From the NCBI RefSeq assembly GCF_022758235.1, contig NZ_JALEBG010000002.1:186001-250000 (forward strand): 64,000 bases of DNA, written 5' to 3'. The first letter of the stretch is position 1. Every line of letters starts with the position of its first letter. The translations under genes were made by a program, and so were the position numbers. The notes under the pieces were generated by a model that was given only the letters and a program-made list of their open reading frames with translations, searched no databases and was not told where the DNA came from. The DNA comes from Pontibacter liquoris (GTDB lineage: Bacteria; Bacteroidota; Bacteroidia; Cytophagales; Hymenobacteraceae). Positions 25,411 to 34,194 of the stretch are shown here, piece by piece.

Positions 25411-27453
25411 ATGAACAAACAAGTGCTTTTTCTGCTGGCAGCGGCATTCGCGTGCGGCACGGCGGCAGCGCAGAAACAACCTATGACCACCGATGCCGGC
25501 CTGAACCTGGTGCAGCTGGGCAACGCCGTGCTTTCGCCGGACGGCAAGACGGTTATTTACGAACGCTCGGACCTGAACTGGGGCAAGAACAAACGCGAAA
25601 GCAGCTACCACCACATTGCGGCCTCTGGCGGCAAAAGCTACCGCTACCTGGGTGAAGACGGCGGCTCGGACCTGGCCTACTCGCCCGACGGCCACTACAT
25701 CGCCCTTAAGCGCAAGGTGGACGATAAGCAACAACTCTTCCTGCTGCCTACTGCCGGCGGCGAGGCCACACAGCTCACCCACCACGACAGCAGCGTTGGA
25801 AAATACATATGGGGCAAAGACAGCAAGCGCCTATACTTTGTGGCCGATGTGCCCCGCAGCAAAGCCGAGCAGAAGCTGTACAAGGATGGCAACGATGCCG
25901 TGTTTATAGATGAAGGTGCCAATGGGCAGACAGAAGGATCCTGGCAAAATATCTGGGTCTTTGACCTCAGCACAAAAAAAGCAAAGAAACTGACAAAGGG
26001 CGAGCTGCTGATCAGCGATTTTGATGTGGCCCCGGACGGCACGCGCCTGGTGTATGCCGGCCGCTCTGAGAACCGCCGCAACCAGCGCAACTTCTCCGAG
26101 CTATACCTGCTGCCGCTCTCCGGCGACACTGCCGCTGTGCAGCTGACAAACAACAAAGCCCCGGAAAGCGACCTGAGCTGGGCTCCCGACGGCAAGCGCG
26201 TCGCCTACATGGCGGCCGACGACAAAACCTGGGAGTTGCGCAACGACAAGATCTGGCTCCTGGACCCGGCTACCAAACAACACCAGCTGCTATCGGGTAA
26301 GTTTGAGGGCAACATCAACAGTTATTACTGGACGCCCGATGCCAAAGCCATCCTGTTTACCGGGCAGCAACGCACCAACACCAACCTTTACCGCATCAAC
26401 GTGGCCAAAGGCGAGTATAAGAACCTGAGCAACCAGGCCGGCACCTGGCGCATGCTCGACATCACGCCCGACCGCAGCAAAGCCATCTTCAGCTTCAGCG
26501 ATTACAACACGCCAACAGACCTGTATGTATCGGAGACAAGCAAGTTTAAACCCACCCGCCTGACCGACCTGAACCCGCATTTTGCTGACTCGCTGCAGCT
26601 GGCAACCGCCGAAGTGATCCGCTGGAAGAGCGAGGACGGGCTGGAAGTGGAAGGCCTGCTATACTTGCCGGCAAACTACCAGAAAGGCACAAAGAGTCCC
26701 TTGCTGCTGCACATCCACGGTGGCCCGGCCGGCTCGTTTACCAACTCCTTTAACCCGGCATACCATGTATGGGCCAGCCTGGGCTACGTGCAGCTCACAC
26801 CCAACGTGCGCGGAAGCAGTGGCTACACCGATGCACTGCTGCGCGGCAACATGAGCGACATTGGCAACGGCGACTACGAAGACCTGATGAGCGGTGTGGA
26901 CAAACTGATTGCGGATGGACTGGTAGACAAAGATAAAATGGCCGTGCGCGGCTGGAGCTACGGCGGCATTCTGGGTGGCACCACCATCACCAAAACCAAC
27001 CGCTTTAAGGCGGCTTCGCTGGGGGCGATGGTTTCGGACTGGGCATCGGAGTATGGCGTGGGCTTTAACCACGACGTGCGCCTGTGGTATATTAAAGGCA
27101 CGCCCTGGGAAAACCCGGAAGGCTACCGCCAGCGATCAGTGCTGACCAACGCCAAGAATATCCAGACGCCGACCATCCTGTTCCACGGCACCAGCGACGT
27201 AACGGATACCGAAATGCAAAGTATGATGCTCTTTACCGCGCTAAAAGATATGGGCAAAACCGTGCGCTATGTGCAGTTTCCGCGGGAGCCGCATGGCTTC
27301 AGAGAGCCACGCCACCAGCGCATCCGCGATCTGGAAGAGATCAAGTGGATACAGAAGTATACCCTGGGCCAGGAGTGGCAGGCACCCGCGCGCAAAGAGG
27401 ACGCAAAGAAAGACGCAGAGAGCACTCCCGCTGAAGCCTCCTCAAAACGCTGA
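25411..27453 (+). CDS. S9-family prolyl oligopeptidase-like peptidase
   Basis: A 680-residue exported serine peptidase. Signal peptide about 1-20 (FLLAAAFACGTAAAQ); N-terminal beta-propeller with repeated SPDG/APDG/TPD blades (WD40-like/TolB-like); C-terminal alpha/beta hydrolase with the nucleophile S516 in GWSYGG, D596 in GTSDVTD, and H628 in EPHGF. Related to acylaminoacyl peptidase/DPP IV. The C-terminus is a lysine/alanine-rich tail. Probably periplasmic peptide degradation. Confidence 0.92.
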   Translation: MNKQVLFLLAAAFACGTAAAQKQPMTTDAGLNLVQLGNAVLSPDGKTVIYERSDLNWGKNKRESSYHHIAASGGKSYRYLGEDGGSDLAYSPDGHYIALKRKVDDKQQLFLLPTAGGEATQLTHHDSSVGKYIWGKDSKRLYFVADVPRSKAEQKLYKDGNDAVFIDEGANGQTEGSWQNIWVFDLSTKKAKKLTKGELLISDFDVAPDGTRLVYAGRSENRRNQRNFSELYLLPLSGDTAAVQLTNNKAPESDLSWAPDGKRVAYMAADDKTWELRNDKIWLLDPATKQHQLLSGKFEGNINSYYWTPDAKAILFTGQQRTNTNLYRINVAKGEYKNLSNQAGTWRMLDITPDRSKAIFSFSDYNTPTDLYVSETSKFKPTRLTDLNPHFADSLQLATAEVIRWKSEDGLEVEGLLYLPANYQKGTKSPLLLHIHGGPAGSFTNSFNPAYHVWASLGYVQLTPNVRGSSGYTDALLRGNMSDIGNGDYEDLMSGVDKLIADGLVDKDKMAVRGWSYGGILGGTTITKTNRFKAASLGAMVSDWASEYGVGFNHDVRLWYIKGTPWENPEGYRQRSVLTNAKNIQTPTILFHGTSDVTDTEMQSMMLFTALKDMGKTVRYVQFPREPHGFREPRHQRIRDLEEIKWIQKYTLGQEWQAPARKEDAKKDAESTPAEASSKR

Positions 27454-27470
27454 GCTTTTTAACTGATCCT

Positions 27471-27505
27471 AAAAAGAGGAAGCCTGTTACAGCTTCCTCT
27501 TTTTA
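27471..27505 (+). terminator. Terminator after S9 peptidase
   Basis: A 13-bp stem (AAAAAGAGGAAGC and GCTTCCTCTTTTT), 8-base loop, T-rich end, 18 bases after the stop. Confidence 0.9.
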
Positions 27506-27590
27506 TTTCAGGCAACTTGGCATTAATGTTTTGGGCATATACAGCTATGGACGCCACGCGCTTGTGTTGTGCTGTAGATTTAGTATTACC

Positions 27591-27651
27591 CTGGCGCAAG
27601 CGTCCGCTTGTGCCTTGTAGCTGGCTGGGCACAAGCGGACGCTTGCGCCAG
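27591..27651. repeat. REP-like palindrome (perfect 24-bp arms)
   Basis: Two 24-base arms, 27591-27614 and 27628-27651, are exact reverse complements around a 13-base loop. Each arm contains its own small palindrome (CAAGCG-tc-CGCTTG). The same 24-base arm occurs once more at 35683-35706. It sits in the 27454-27767 gap, which has no gene. Confidence 0.85.
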
Positions 27652-27767
27652 AAATGGCCCTAAATTACTGGTTTCATGAGCAGCTTTGCATTTTGGATTT
27701 CCCGCCTGCTGCAATTCACCAAAATTATGGGCCAACGTGCCCGACTGCTATACCGCACCGCTTTGTT

Positions 27768-30104
27768 TTAATAAGTATAACTTTTCCGAACCACTGTCAG
27801 GTTGCTTGTGCTCCCCTGCTCTGCGATAACGTGGGCTTGCTTAGGCTGCTTTACAAGTTGCTGCGGCAAGCCAATGCTCTGGTCGTAGAGGTGAAGCGTG
27901 AGTGGTGAGGCGGGTTTCAGGCGCAGTTCCAGCGTTACCTGTTTGCTGCTTGGCAAGCCATGCAGGCGCATATAGTATACCGGGCCGGCATCCGTTTGGA
28001 TGGGGCTAAGAACCAGGTGCTCGCCGCCTATACTTGCTTCCAGAAGCGCACCGGGCGCTTTCGGCTGCAGCACCAGTTCCAGGTGAGCGGCTCCGCGCGG
28101 GGAAGCCAGCCGCAGGCGCAGCAACCGCACGGGGCCTGCAACCGAATCCTGCAGCACCTGGGCTGTGGGCGCCGGCAGATCCAGCACCTGCGCATCGTTC
28201 TTTAAGTAGGGCCATACGCCCTGCGGGTACATTTCTTTTAACGGTCCGGTAACAGGGTGCGGAAAGAACTGCCGGTTCCAGTCGTCGGTTGTGGTAAAGG
28301 CAGAAGCCCAATAAGCATGGCCTGTATCTTTGTTAAGGTAATAGCTTACATGGCTGTGCAGGGGGCGTTCGGCAGTGGGCTGCTCGTGGTACAGGGCAAA
28401 GGCGGTAGTGGCTAAGCCCAGCAGCAACAGCACCACGGGCAGCAGTGGCACACCGCGCCAGCTAAAGCTGCGATCCAGCAGCACAACCAGGGGCAGAAGC
28501 AGCCCGAGCAACAGCACAAAAAGCGCCACCGTGCCCATCGGGAGCTGCAGGGCAAACGCCACAAACACCACCTGCACAATGGGCATCACCAGGACAATGG
28601 CCGGCACCAGCCACAGCAACATTACCAGGCCAAAACGCCGCCCCTGCTCCTGGTGCCATCTCAGCAGAAATACCAGCAGCATGCCTGCCAGGGCAAACAG
28701 CAGCGGGAAGAGCAACAGGTACGTAGCGGAAGGAGCTGTAATATAAACCACCAGCAAAAGCACAAACCAAAGTATAAACGCGCCCATCAGCAGTGCATAC
28801 AACCGTAGCCAGCGCAGCGCTACCCAGCTCAGCAGCATAAACAGGCCGGCAGCCAGTAACAGGTAGGCACTAAAGAACAGATCTGCGCTGTAAACGCCAT
28901 TAAACGAATGCGTATACGGCAGCAGCTTCAGCACCACGGCATTAATAGGCCAGAACAACCCCACAACGACAGCTAGCAGCAGAAGGTACACCAGAAAACC
29001 GCCTATACTTTGCCCGATCGTCAAGGCCCGGCGCTTTATGCCTGCCAGGAGTGTGGCTACCAGCAGCACCGCCACCAGCCCTACCAACGGCAGGTTTAGC
29101 CCAACCGGGTACTGCACCACCCATTTGCCCGCAGCGTTAAAAAAGACTTTATCCGGGGCTTTGGTCTGCGCCAGCGCCGCATTGCCGAATTGGCGGACAA
29201 GGGCCAGCATGTTGCTGCCGTGCTGCTGCAGGCTGCCCTGGCTCAGGTTTTCCGGCGCATCGGTAGCTTTATGGTAATGCACAAAGCCGCTGATAAAAGC
29301 CGCATTCAACCCGGTAAAGCCCGCATTTTTGAAAACAGTGAAATCTGTGTTATTGGGCATGCGGCTATAGATCTCGTAGGCCAGCGAGTTGATAAAAGGA
29401 TAAGGCGCTGCCCGGGCATACTGTTGGGCGATCCATCCGTTGCGGGGGCTCAGCTCGAACGTCATGCTGGGGCCGGCGTTGCCGCGGGCTTCCAGGTTCA
29501 GCACCAGCGCTACGTCCTGTAGCCAGCGATGTTTGAGAAACGCCTGCGCGCCATACAGGCCATACTCCTCGCCGTCGGTGAGCAGCACAAGCACATCGTG
29601 CTGCAACGGTTTGCCCTGCCGCAGCGCCCGCACCGTTTCCAGGATAGCCGCCACACCGGCCCCATCGTCGCCGGCGCCCCGCGCGTTGGGCTGCGAGTCG
29701 TAATGGGCCATCAGCAGGATAGCTTTGCCACTTGTGCCAGTGCCTTTCAGGCGGCCTACCAGGTTATATACATGCCCTACATACCCCGCGTCCTCTACCG
29801 GGTTGCGCGCAAAGGTATCCTGCACATGCGGCTGCAACCCCAGCGCCTGCATCTGCTGCAACAGGTACTGCCGCACACGGGCGTGGGCCGGAGTGCCCAT
29901 GGCATGCGGCTCCCGGGCTATCTGCCGCACATGCACCATGGCCCGCTCCGCCGAAAAAACGGTGGTTGGCGCGGTAGCTGGCACGGGGGCAGGGGGCTGC
30001 AGCAGGTGTATACTTAGCCAGCCCAGCCCAAGCAGGGCAAGCAGCAGGAAAGCAGCAGGCAGCGGGCGCATCATACGTTTGTTAGTTGGGAGTGAGACCA
30101 TCAC
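27768..30104 (-). CDS. Multi-pass membrane M28 family aminopeptidase
   Basis: About 778 residues. An N-terminal membrane segment (about 12-33) is followed by a periplasmic M28 zinc peptidase domain: HYDSQP (H134, D136), GAGDDGAG (D146), and TDGEEYGLYG (catalytic Glu about 179). Then come about eight membrane segments (about 340-570) and a C-terminal beta-rich domain. This M28-membrane-domain architecture is like the eukaryotic ER/vacuolar M28 peptidases (Fxna/Pff1 type). The start could be the ATG at residue 12. Substrate unknown. Confidence 0.88.
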   Translation of the reverse strand: MMVSLPTNKRMMRPLPAAFLLLALLGLGWLSIHLLQPPAPVPATAPTTVFSAERAMVHVRQIAREPHAMGTPAHARVRQYLLQQMQALGLQPHVQDTFARNPVEDAGYVGHVYNLVGRLKGTGTSGKAILLMAHYDSQPNARGAGDDGAGVAAILETVRALRQGKPLQHDVLVLLTDGEEYGLYGAQAFLKHRWLQDVALVLNLEARGNAGPSMTFELSPRNGWIAQQYARAAPYPFINSLAYEIYSRMPNNTDFTVFKNAGFTGLNAAFISGFVHYHKATDAPENLSQGSLQQHGSNMLALVRQFGNAALAQTKAPDKVFFNAAGKWVVQYPVGLNLPLVGLVAVLLVATLLAGIKRRALTIGQSIGGFLVYLLLLAVVVGLFWPINAVVLKLLPYTHSFNGVYSADLFFSAYLLLAAGLFMLLSWVALRWLRLYALLMGAFILWFVLLLVVYITAPSATYLLLFPLLFALAGMLLVFLLRWHQEQGRRFGLVMLLWLVPAIVLVMPIVQVVFVAFALQLPMGTVALFVLLLGLLLPLVVLLDRSFSWRGVPLLPVVLLLLGLATTAFALYHEQPTAERPLHSHVSYYLNKDTGHAYWASAFTTTDDWNRQFFPHPVTGPLKEMYPQGVWPYLKNDAQVLDLPAPTAQVLQDSVAGPVRLLRLRLASPRGAAHLELVLQPKAPGALLEASIGGEHLVLSPIQTDAGPVYYMRLHGLPSSKQVTLELRLKPASPLTLHLYDQSIGLPQQLVKQPKQAHVIAEQGSTSNLTVVRKSYTY

Positions 30105-30168
30105 ATGAAGTATAGATCTCTCTAATATAGTGATTTGTTATACTTTATACTTACCCCTGAAACTACAA

Positions 30169-30212
30169 AACCAGCGCGGGCACCACCTGCCTTAGGTGGT
30201 GCCCGCGCTGGT
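30169..30212 (-). terminator. Terminator of terC-like gene
   Basis: A perfect stem of about 19 bp (ACCAGCGCGGGCACCACC with its complement) and 7-base loop, followed on the minus strand by TTTTGTAG, 30 bases after the TerC stop. Confidence 0.85.
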
Positions 30213-30240
30213 TCAGGCAAAAGACTTTGATAGCGGCCGC

Positions 30241-31038
30241 TTACACGTTGCGTTCCGCAGGAGTTTCCGGCTCGGGCTCCAGCACTTCGTTCTGGCGCAG
30301 GACAACGGGCGGCGTTTTCTTGCGCAGCTTCATGTTTAGCATTTCCACCAGCAGCGAGAAGAACATAGCAAAATAGATGTAGCCTTTCGGGATGTGCAGG
30401 TGCAGGGCCTCCAGTGTCAGCATAAAGCCGATCAGGATCAGGAACGCCAGCGCCAGCATCTTTACCGTCGGGTGCTTGTTTACAAAGTCGCTCACATACT
30501 TGGCAAAAGCCAGCATAATACCCATGGCCAGAATCACGGCAATGATCATCACCAGCACTTCCTGGGCCAGGCCTACGGCCGTCAGGATAGAGTCGAAGGA
30601 GAACACGATGTCGATGAGCACGATCTGCACCAGTATCTTGGACAGCGTGGTGTGCACTTTACCGCCGCCATGCTCTTCTACCTCGCCTTCCAGCTTGTTG
30701 TGGATCTCGGTGGTGCTTTTGGCCAGCAGGAACAAGCCCCCGGCAAACAGGATGATATCGCGCCACGAAACGGCAAAGTCCTCGGGTGTAAATGGCAGGT
30801 CCAGCGTAAACAGCGGAGTATTGGCACTCACGATCCAGGAAATACCCAGTAGCAGCAGAATCCGGAATACCAGCGCCAGCGCCAGGCCGATGCGGCGGCC
30901 ACGAGCCTGCTCCTCGGGTGCCAGGCGGCCCACCACAATCGAGATAAACACAATGTTATCGATGCCCAGCACCACTTCCATAAAGGTCAGGGTCAGGAGG
31001 CTTATCCAGGTATCCGGGTTGGCAAATATTTCCATCAT
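30241..31038 (-). CDS. TerC-family membrane protein
   Basis: A 265-residue protein with about seven membrane segments. TerC/Alx signatures: EVVLGIDNIVFISI near the N-terminus and IVLIDIVFSFDSILTAVGL in the middle, both with buried acidic residues thought to move or bind metal ions. Members export manganese during exoenzyme secretion or confer tellurite resistance; here no ter operon is present, so metal homeostasis is the better guess. Charged proline-rich C-terminal tail. Confidence 0.88.
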   Translation of the reverse strand: MMEIFANPDTWISLLTLTFMEVVLGIDNIVFISIVVGRLAPEEQARGRRIGLALALVFRILLLLGISWIVSANTPLFTLDLPFTPEDFAVSWRDIILFAGGLFLLAKSTTEIHNKLEGEVEEHGGGKVHTTLSKILVQIVLIDIVFSFDSILTAVGLAQEVLVMIIAVILAMGIMLAFAKYVSDFVNKHPTVKMLALAFLILIGFMLTLEALHLHIPKGYIYFAMFFSLLVEMLNMKLRKKTPPVVLRQNEVLEPEPETPAERNV

Positions 31039-31182
31039 ATAGGAGTTGATCGTTTAAAGCCGCCAGCCTGCTATCCGCAGGCAGTTACTCGACAAGCGAA
31101 GATAGCTTTTCCTGAATAAAGCCGGCAAGGCGCCCGACAGACGCCCGCCCATACCTTATTTATAACTAGTATAGCCTGTCAG

Positions 31183-31680
31183 TTAGCTTTTCATGTTTAC
31201 GAACTGCAGCGGCATGCCAATCTCCTCGGTGTTGGCGCGCAGGGCGGCGATCACCTCCTGCAGGTCGTCGATCTTTTTGCCGGTTACCCGGATGGTTTCG
31301 TCCATAATGGCGGCCGATACTTTGGCTTTGCTGTCCTTGATGATCTTCATGATCTTTTTGGAGGCTTCCTTGTCGATGCCGGCCTTTACTTTCAGGTCGC
31401 GCTTGGTCATGGCGCCCGACTGGTAAATATCCTTGGAGTAATCGAGCGCGGTGGCGTCCAGGCCTTGCTTCACCATCTTGTTCATCAGCACGTCTTCGGC
31501 ATGCTGCACCCGCATTTCGTTTTCCATGCTGATGTGCACCTCGCTGGCTTTCTTGTCGTATTCCAGGCTGCCTTTGGTGTCGCGGAAGTCGTAGCGGTTC
31601 ATGATCTCCTTGCGCGCCGTGTTCACGGCGTTATCCATTATCTGCGGGTCTACTTTACTTACAATGTCGAACGATGCCAT
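31183..31680 (-). CDS. yajQ: YajQ-family nucleotide-binding protein
   Basis: A 165-residue protein with the YajQ pattern: SFDIVSKVDPQIMDNAVNTA at the start, NRYDFRDTKGSLEY, then VKAGIDKEASKKIMKIIKDSKAKVSAAIMDETIRVTGKKIDDLQ. It has two RRM-like ferredoxin folds; homologues bind cyclic di-GMP or RNA in the cytoplasm. Full length and monocistronic. Confidence 0.95.
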   Translation of the reverse strand: MASFDIVSKVDPQIMDNAVNTARKEIMNRYDFRDTKGSLEYDKKASEVHISMENEMRVQHAEDVLMNKMVKQGLDATALDYSKDIYQSGAMTKRDLKVKAGIDKEASKKIMKIIKDSKAKVSAAIMDETIRVTGKKIDDLQEVIAALRANTEEIGMPLQFVNMKS

Positions 31681-31745
31681 AGTTTTAGAATTAAGCTCAA
31701 ATTAAGTTTTACACGATTTAAGAGGCACAAAGTTATTTTAATTAT

Positions 31746-31818
31746 TGGAGGGTTAAATTGTTTAATCGCTAAATTATCTGCCTGTTAAATGGCTTAATGG
31801 TTAAATGGCTAAATTGCT
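31746..31818. repeat. Degenerate tandem of GTTAAATGGCTAAATTG-like units
   Basis: Four or five imperfect units of the form TTAAATgGCTAAATTG run in a row. The 14-mer ATGGCTAAATTGCT that ends this block also occurs exactly at 39215-39228 and 55907-55920, and related AACCATT strings occur at 485-520. Confidence 0.6.
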
Positions 31819-31964
31819 GCACGGAAGAATAGAGAATGACAAGCGGCGTTATTTTGCCAGGATGAAAGGAAAAACCCGGAACCCAATACGGGTATACTTC
31901 ACCCTTAAAACCGCGAAGAAAACCATTTAACCGTTAAGTCCTTTAACAGCTCAGCCTTAAAGAA

Positions 31965-32396
31965 ATGACCATTATAGCCCCTGCCACCCCCGAGGAATTT
32001 GAACAGTATTACCTGCTGCGCCACCAGACCCTGCGCGAGCCCTGGGGCCAGCCAAAGGGCAGCGAGCGCGTGGAAGATGATGCCACCGCCGTGCATGCCA
32101 TGCTAATAAACGACGAGGGCGAGGCGCTGGGCGTTTGCCGCCTGCACCTGAACACACCGCAGGAAGGGCAGCTACGCTTTATGGGCATCCGCGCCGACCA
32201 GCAGGGCAAAGGGCTGGGCAACCTGCTGCTAGCCTACATGGACGAGCGTGCCCGCGAACTGGGCGCCACCACCATGGTGCTGCACGCCCGCGAAAAAGCT
32301 GTGAACTTTTACCTCCGCAACGGGTATGAGGTAGTAGAAGCATCGTACCTGCTGTTCGGCTCCATCCAACACTACAAAATGGCCAAGCAGCTATAA
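31965..32396 (+). CDS. GNAT-family N-acetyltransferase
   Basis: A 143-residue acetyl-CoA-dependent acetyltransferase. The acetyl-CoA loop is FMGIRADQQGKGLGNLLL (Q-x-x-G-x-G type), followed by the helix and the MVLHAREKAVNFYLRNGYEVV strand-loop typical of motif B. The N-terminal YLLRHQTLREPWGQPKGSE resembles ElaA/YjgM-type members. Acceptor unknown. It precedes the lipocalin gene by 11 bases, so the two may be co-transcribed. Confidence 0.9.
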   Translation: MTIIAPATPEEFEQYYLLRHQTLREPWGQPKGSERVEDDATAVHAMLINDEGEALGVCRLHLNTPQEGQLRFMGIRADQQGKGLGNLLLAYMDERARELGATTMVLHAREKAVNFYLRNGYEVVEASYLLFGSIQHYKMAKQL

Positions 32397-32407
32397 GCCT
32401 GTTTGCC

Positions 32408-32956
32408 ATGAAGAAAAGTACCAAAACCCTCCTGAGCCTGGGTGGCCTTTTTATCGGGGCTGCCCTGGTGAGCAGTTGCAGCACCACCAATGCCCCGCTC
32501 CAGACGGTGCCCGCCGTAGACCTGGACCGCTACCAGGGCCGTTGGCACGAAATTGCCAAACTGCCGCAGCGCTTCGAAAAGAACTGCTTCTGCGTGTATG
32601 CCGAGTATACGAAGCACCCCAAGGGGCATGTGGAAGTATACAATTTCTGCCGCAAGGGCAGCCCGCAGGGCAAGGTGAAGAACATCCGCGGCAAGGCTTT
32701 CCCAGTGCCCGGCAGCCACAACAGCAAACTGAAAGTGCAGTTCTTCTGGCCTTTCCGGGGCGATTACTGGGTGCTGGAGCTGGACCCCGATTACCAGCAC
32801 GTGCTGGTGGGCTCGCCCGACCGCGAAAGTCTCTGGCTGCTGGCCCGCACCCCTGTGCTGGAGGAAGCAGTATACAACCGGCTGGTGCAAGCCGCCAAAA
32901 GCAAGGGCTTCCTCGTAGCCCAACTCGAGAAAATGGACCAAAGCTGTTATAAGTAG
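32408..32956 (+). CDS. Bacterial lipocalin, lipoprotein (Blc type)
   Basis: A 182-residue lipoprotein: lipobox VSSC with C24 lipidated, then the lipocalin signature RYQGRWHEIAKLP (G-x-W), NCFCVYAEYT, and FFWPFRGDYWVLELDPDYQHVLVGSPDRESLWLLARTP, the region shared by E. coli Blc and apolipoprotein D. It binds lysophospholipids or fatty acids at the outer membrane. It follows the GNAT gene by 11 bases. Confidence 0.92.
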   Translation: MKKSTKTLLSLGGLFIGAALVSSCSTTNAPLQTVPAVDLDRYQGRWHEIAKLPQRFEKNCFCVYAEYTKHPKGHVEVYNFCRKGSPQGKVKNIRGKAFPVPGSHNSKLKVQFFWPFRGDYWVLELDPDYQHVLVGSPDRESLWLLARTPVLEEAVYNRLVQAAKSKGFLVAQLEKMDQSCYK

Positions 32957-33041
32957 CTATCTTTCTGGATTTTATACTTGCCATACGAGTTGCTTCGTGT
33001 CTCGCTTTTAGGGGCAATATTCGGTGGGGGCACCTGCAATG

Positions 33042-33281
33042 TATTTCGGCAAGCCCTTAAAACTCCGGGGTGAAGGGAAAGGCTACGCCATACTCGCTCA
33101 GACATACCTTTGCCACACATCTTTTGAAATCAAGGTACGAACTCAGCGCCACATCCAGTCGCCGCCCGGGCACAAAAGCAGCAAGCCCACGGAAATCTAC
33201 ACCCACATCACCAACTCTGGATTTGAAAGTATTGTGCGGCCGCGTGACACGCTTAGGAAAAATTATATATTAGCAAAATAA
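33042..33281 (+). pseudogene. Tyrosine recombinase/integrase remnant
   Basis: Only the C-terminal catalytic part remains, spread over frames. One frame reads VFRQALK, the next TPYSLRHTFATHLLKS (the box II R-x-x-H region), and a third HIQ...GHKSSKPTEIYTHITN with the catalytic His and the Tyr of the TEIYTH segment. At least two small indels break it (around 33060 and about 33135), and no N-terminal domain is present. The family is clear; the decayed state and its position just before an AT-rich gene block suggest a lost mobile or integron-like system. Confidence 0.85.
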
Positions 33282-33367
33282 TATACTACGGATGCTGCTA
33301 AAGCGGTAAAAAGCTGAAATATCACCAGTTAAACAGGCTTTACCACTTACGCACATAATGCCAATAA

Positions 33368-33382
33368 CCGTCACAGTGACGG
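33368..33382. repeat. Short palindrome before the AT-rich island
   Basis: CCGTCAC-a-GTGACGG, 7-bp arms, preceded by CATAATG at 33353-33360. It lies about 30 bases before the first island gene. Confidence 0.5.
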
Positions 33383-33410
33383 ATATACCATAGTTAGGGT
33401 AAATTTAAAT

Positions 33411-34136
33411 ATGAAAACATTTCCAACACACTATCTTTTCTGGCTGTTCATGGTCTTCTTTGGCTGCAACATTGGTAGTGAAAATAATCACGATGAGCAG
33501 TTCATTGTATCTGTTGGAAATAACAAAGAGCCCTTACCTGATGAGCTACAACCGTTTATACCAGAAGGCCACGTTCCTATGTTGCTTGAGAGGGGGGACT
33601 TTAATAAAGATGGGCTTAGTGACTATTTTATAGCACTGCAAATCTTATTACCAGCGAATCTCGGGGAAGAAAAAACACGTGAACTCAATAGAAGACTCAG
33701 TTCTCCAAGCCTCGTAATTTTAAGGCAAAAAGACAATACACTTATACTGCATACTAAAAATGAGAGAGCCATCTTACAAGGATATGCATTAGGTATTAAC
33801 GGGAAAGATTTAAGGATAGCGGCAGACTCACTTGGTGGAGGATTTACCATCAGCTACATCACTCGTGATACTGAAACTCAAGGGTTATATTCCGTTGATG
33901 ACTACCACTTTACTTATGATAATACTACAGACAGTTTTTATTTGAACAATGTTAAAGAAGAGTTTGGAGTACTTAAACCTGAATTACATCCTGAATTGAT
34001 GGCAACTACGGCTAAAGAGTATAAACCTAAAGTGGGCAAATTTGATATTGAATTAGGTACGATCCCATTTAACAGCTTTGATTTTATAAAGTATTTAGAG
34101 GCTGGTGGTCCTCATCAGAAAAAAACACAACCCTAA
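33411..34136 (+). CDS. AT-rich orphan lipoprotein
   Basis: A 241-residue protein, clearly lower in G+C than the genes on either side. Signal with lipobox-like VFFGC (C19). It has a calcium-loop-like GDFNKDGLSDYFIAL (FG-GAP/EF-hand-type D-x-N-x-D-G) at about residue 63. No domain otherwise recognised. It follows an integrase remnant and is followed by an attC-like fold-back, so it looks like an acquired, cassette-borne gene. Confidence 0.65.
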   Translation: MKTFPTHYLFWLFMVFFGCNIGSENNHDEQFIVSVGNNKEPLPDELQPFIPEGHVPMLLERGDFNKDGLSDYFIALQILLPANLGEEKTRELNRRLSSPSLVILRQKDNTLILHTKNERAILQGYALGINGKDLRIAADSLGGGFTISYITRDTETQGLYSVDDYHFTYDNTTDSFYLNNVKEEFGVLKPELHPELMATTAKEYKPKVGKFDIELGTIPFNSFDFIKYLEAGGPHQKKTQP

Positions 34137-34182
34137 CAAAACCTAAAGAACACTGAAGCGTGCTTTAGCAGAACCGTTGTGT
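34125..34182. repeat. attC-like fold-back element 1
   Basis: Outer arms ACACAAC (34125-34131) and GTTGTGT (34176-34182) are complementary. Inside, CTAAAG-aa-CAC (34143-34153) pairs with GTG-CTTTAG (34160-34168) leaving a two-base bulge. This is the layout of an integron attC site (R/L boxes with extrahelical bases), and it overlaps the stop of the preceding gene as cassette sites do. No check against known attC models was possible. Confidence 0.5.
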
Positions 34183-34194
34183 GTGATTGTAATC

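Noticed and set aside
34125..34182. A simple terminator rather than an attC-like site
   Set aside because: The outer arms overlap the preceding stop and the T run expected after the stem is absent; a two-level stem with a bulge fits a recombination fold-back better, though this is not proven.
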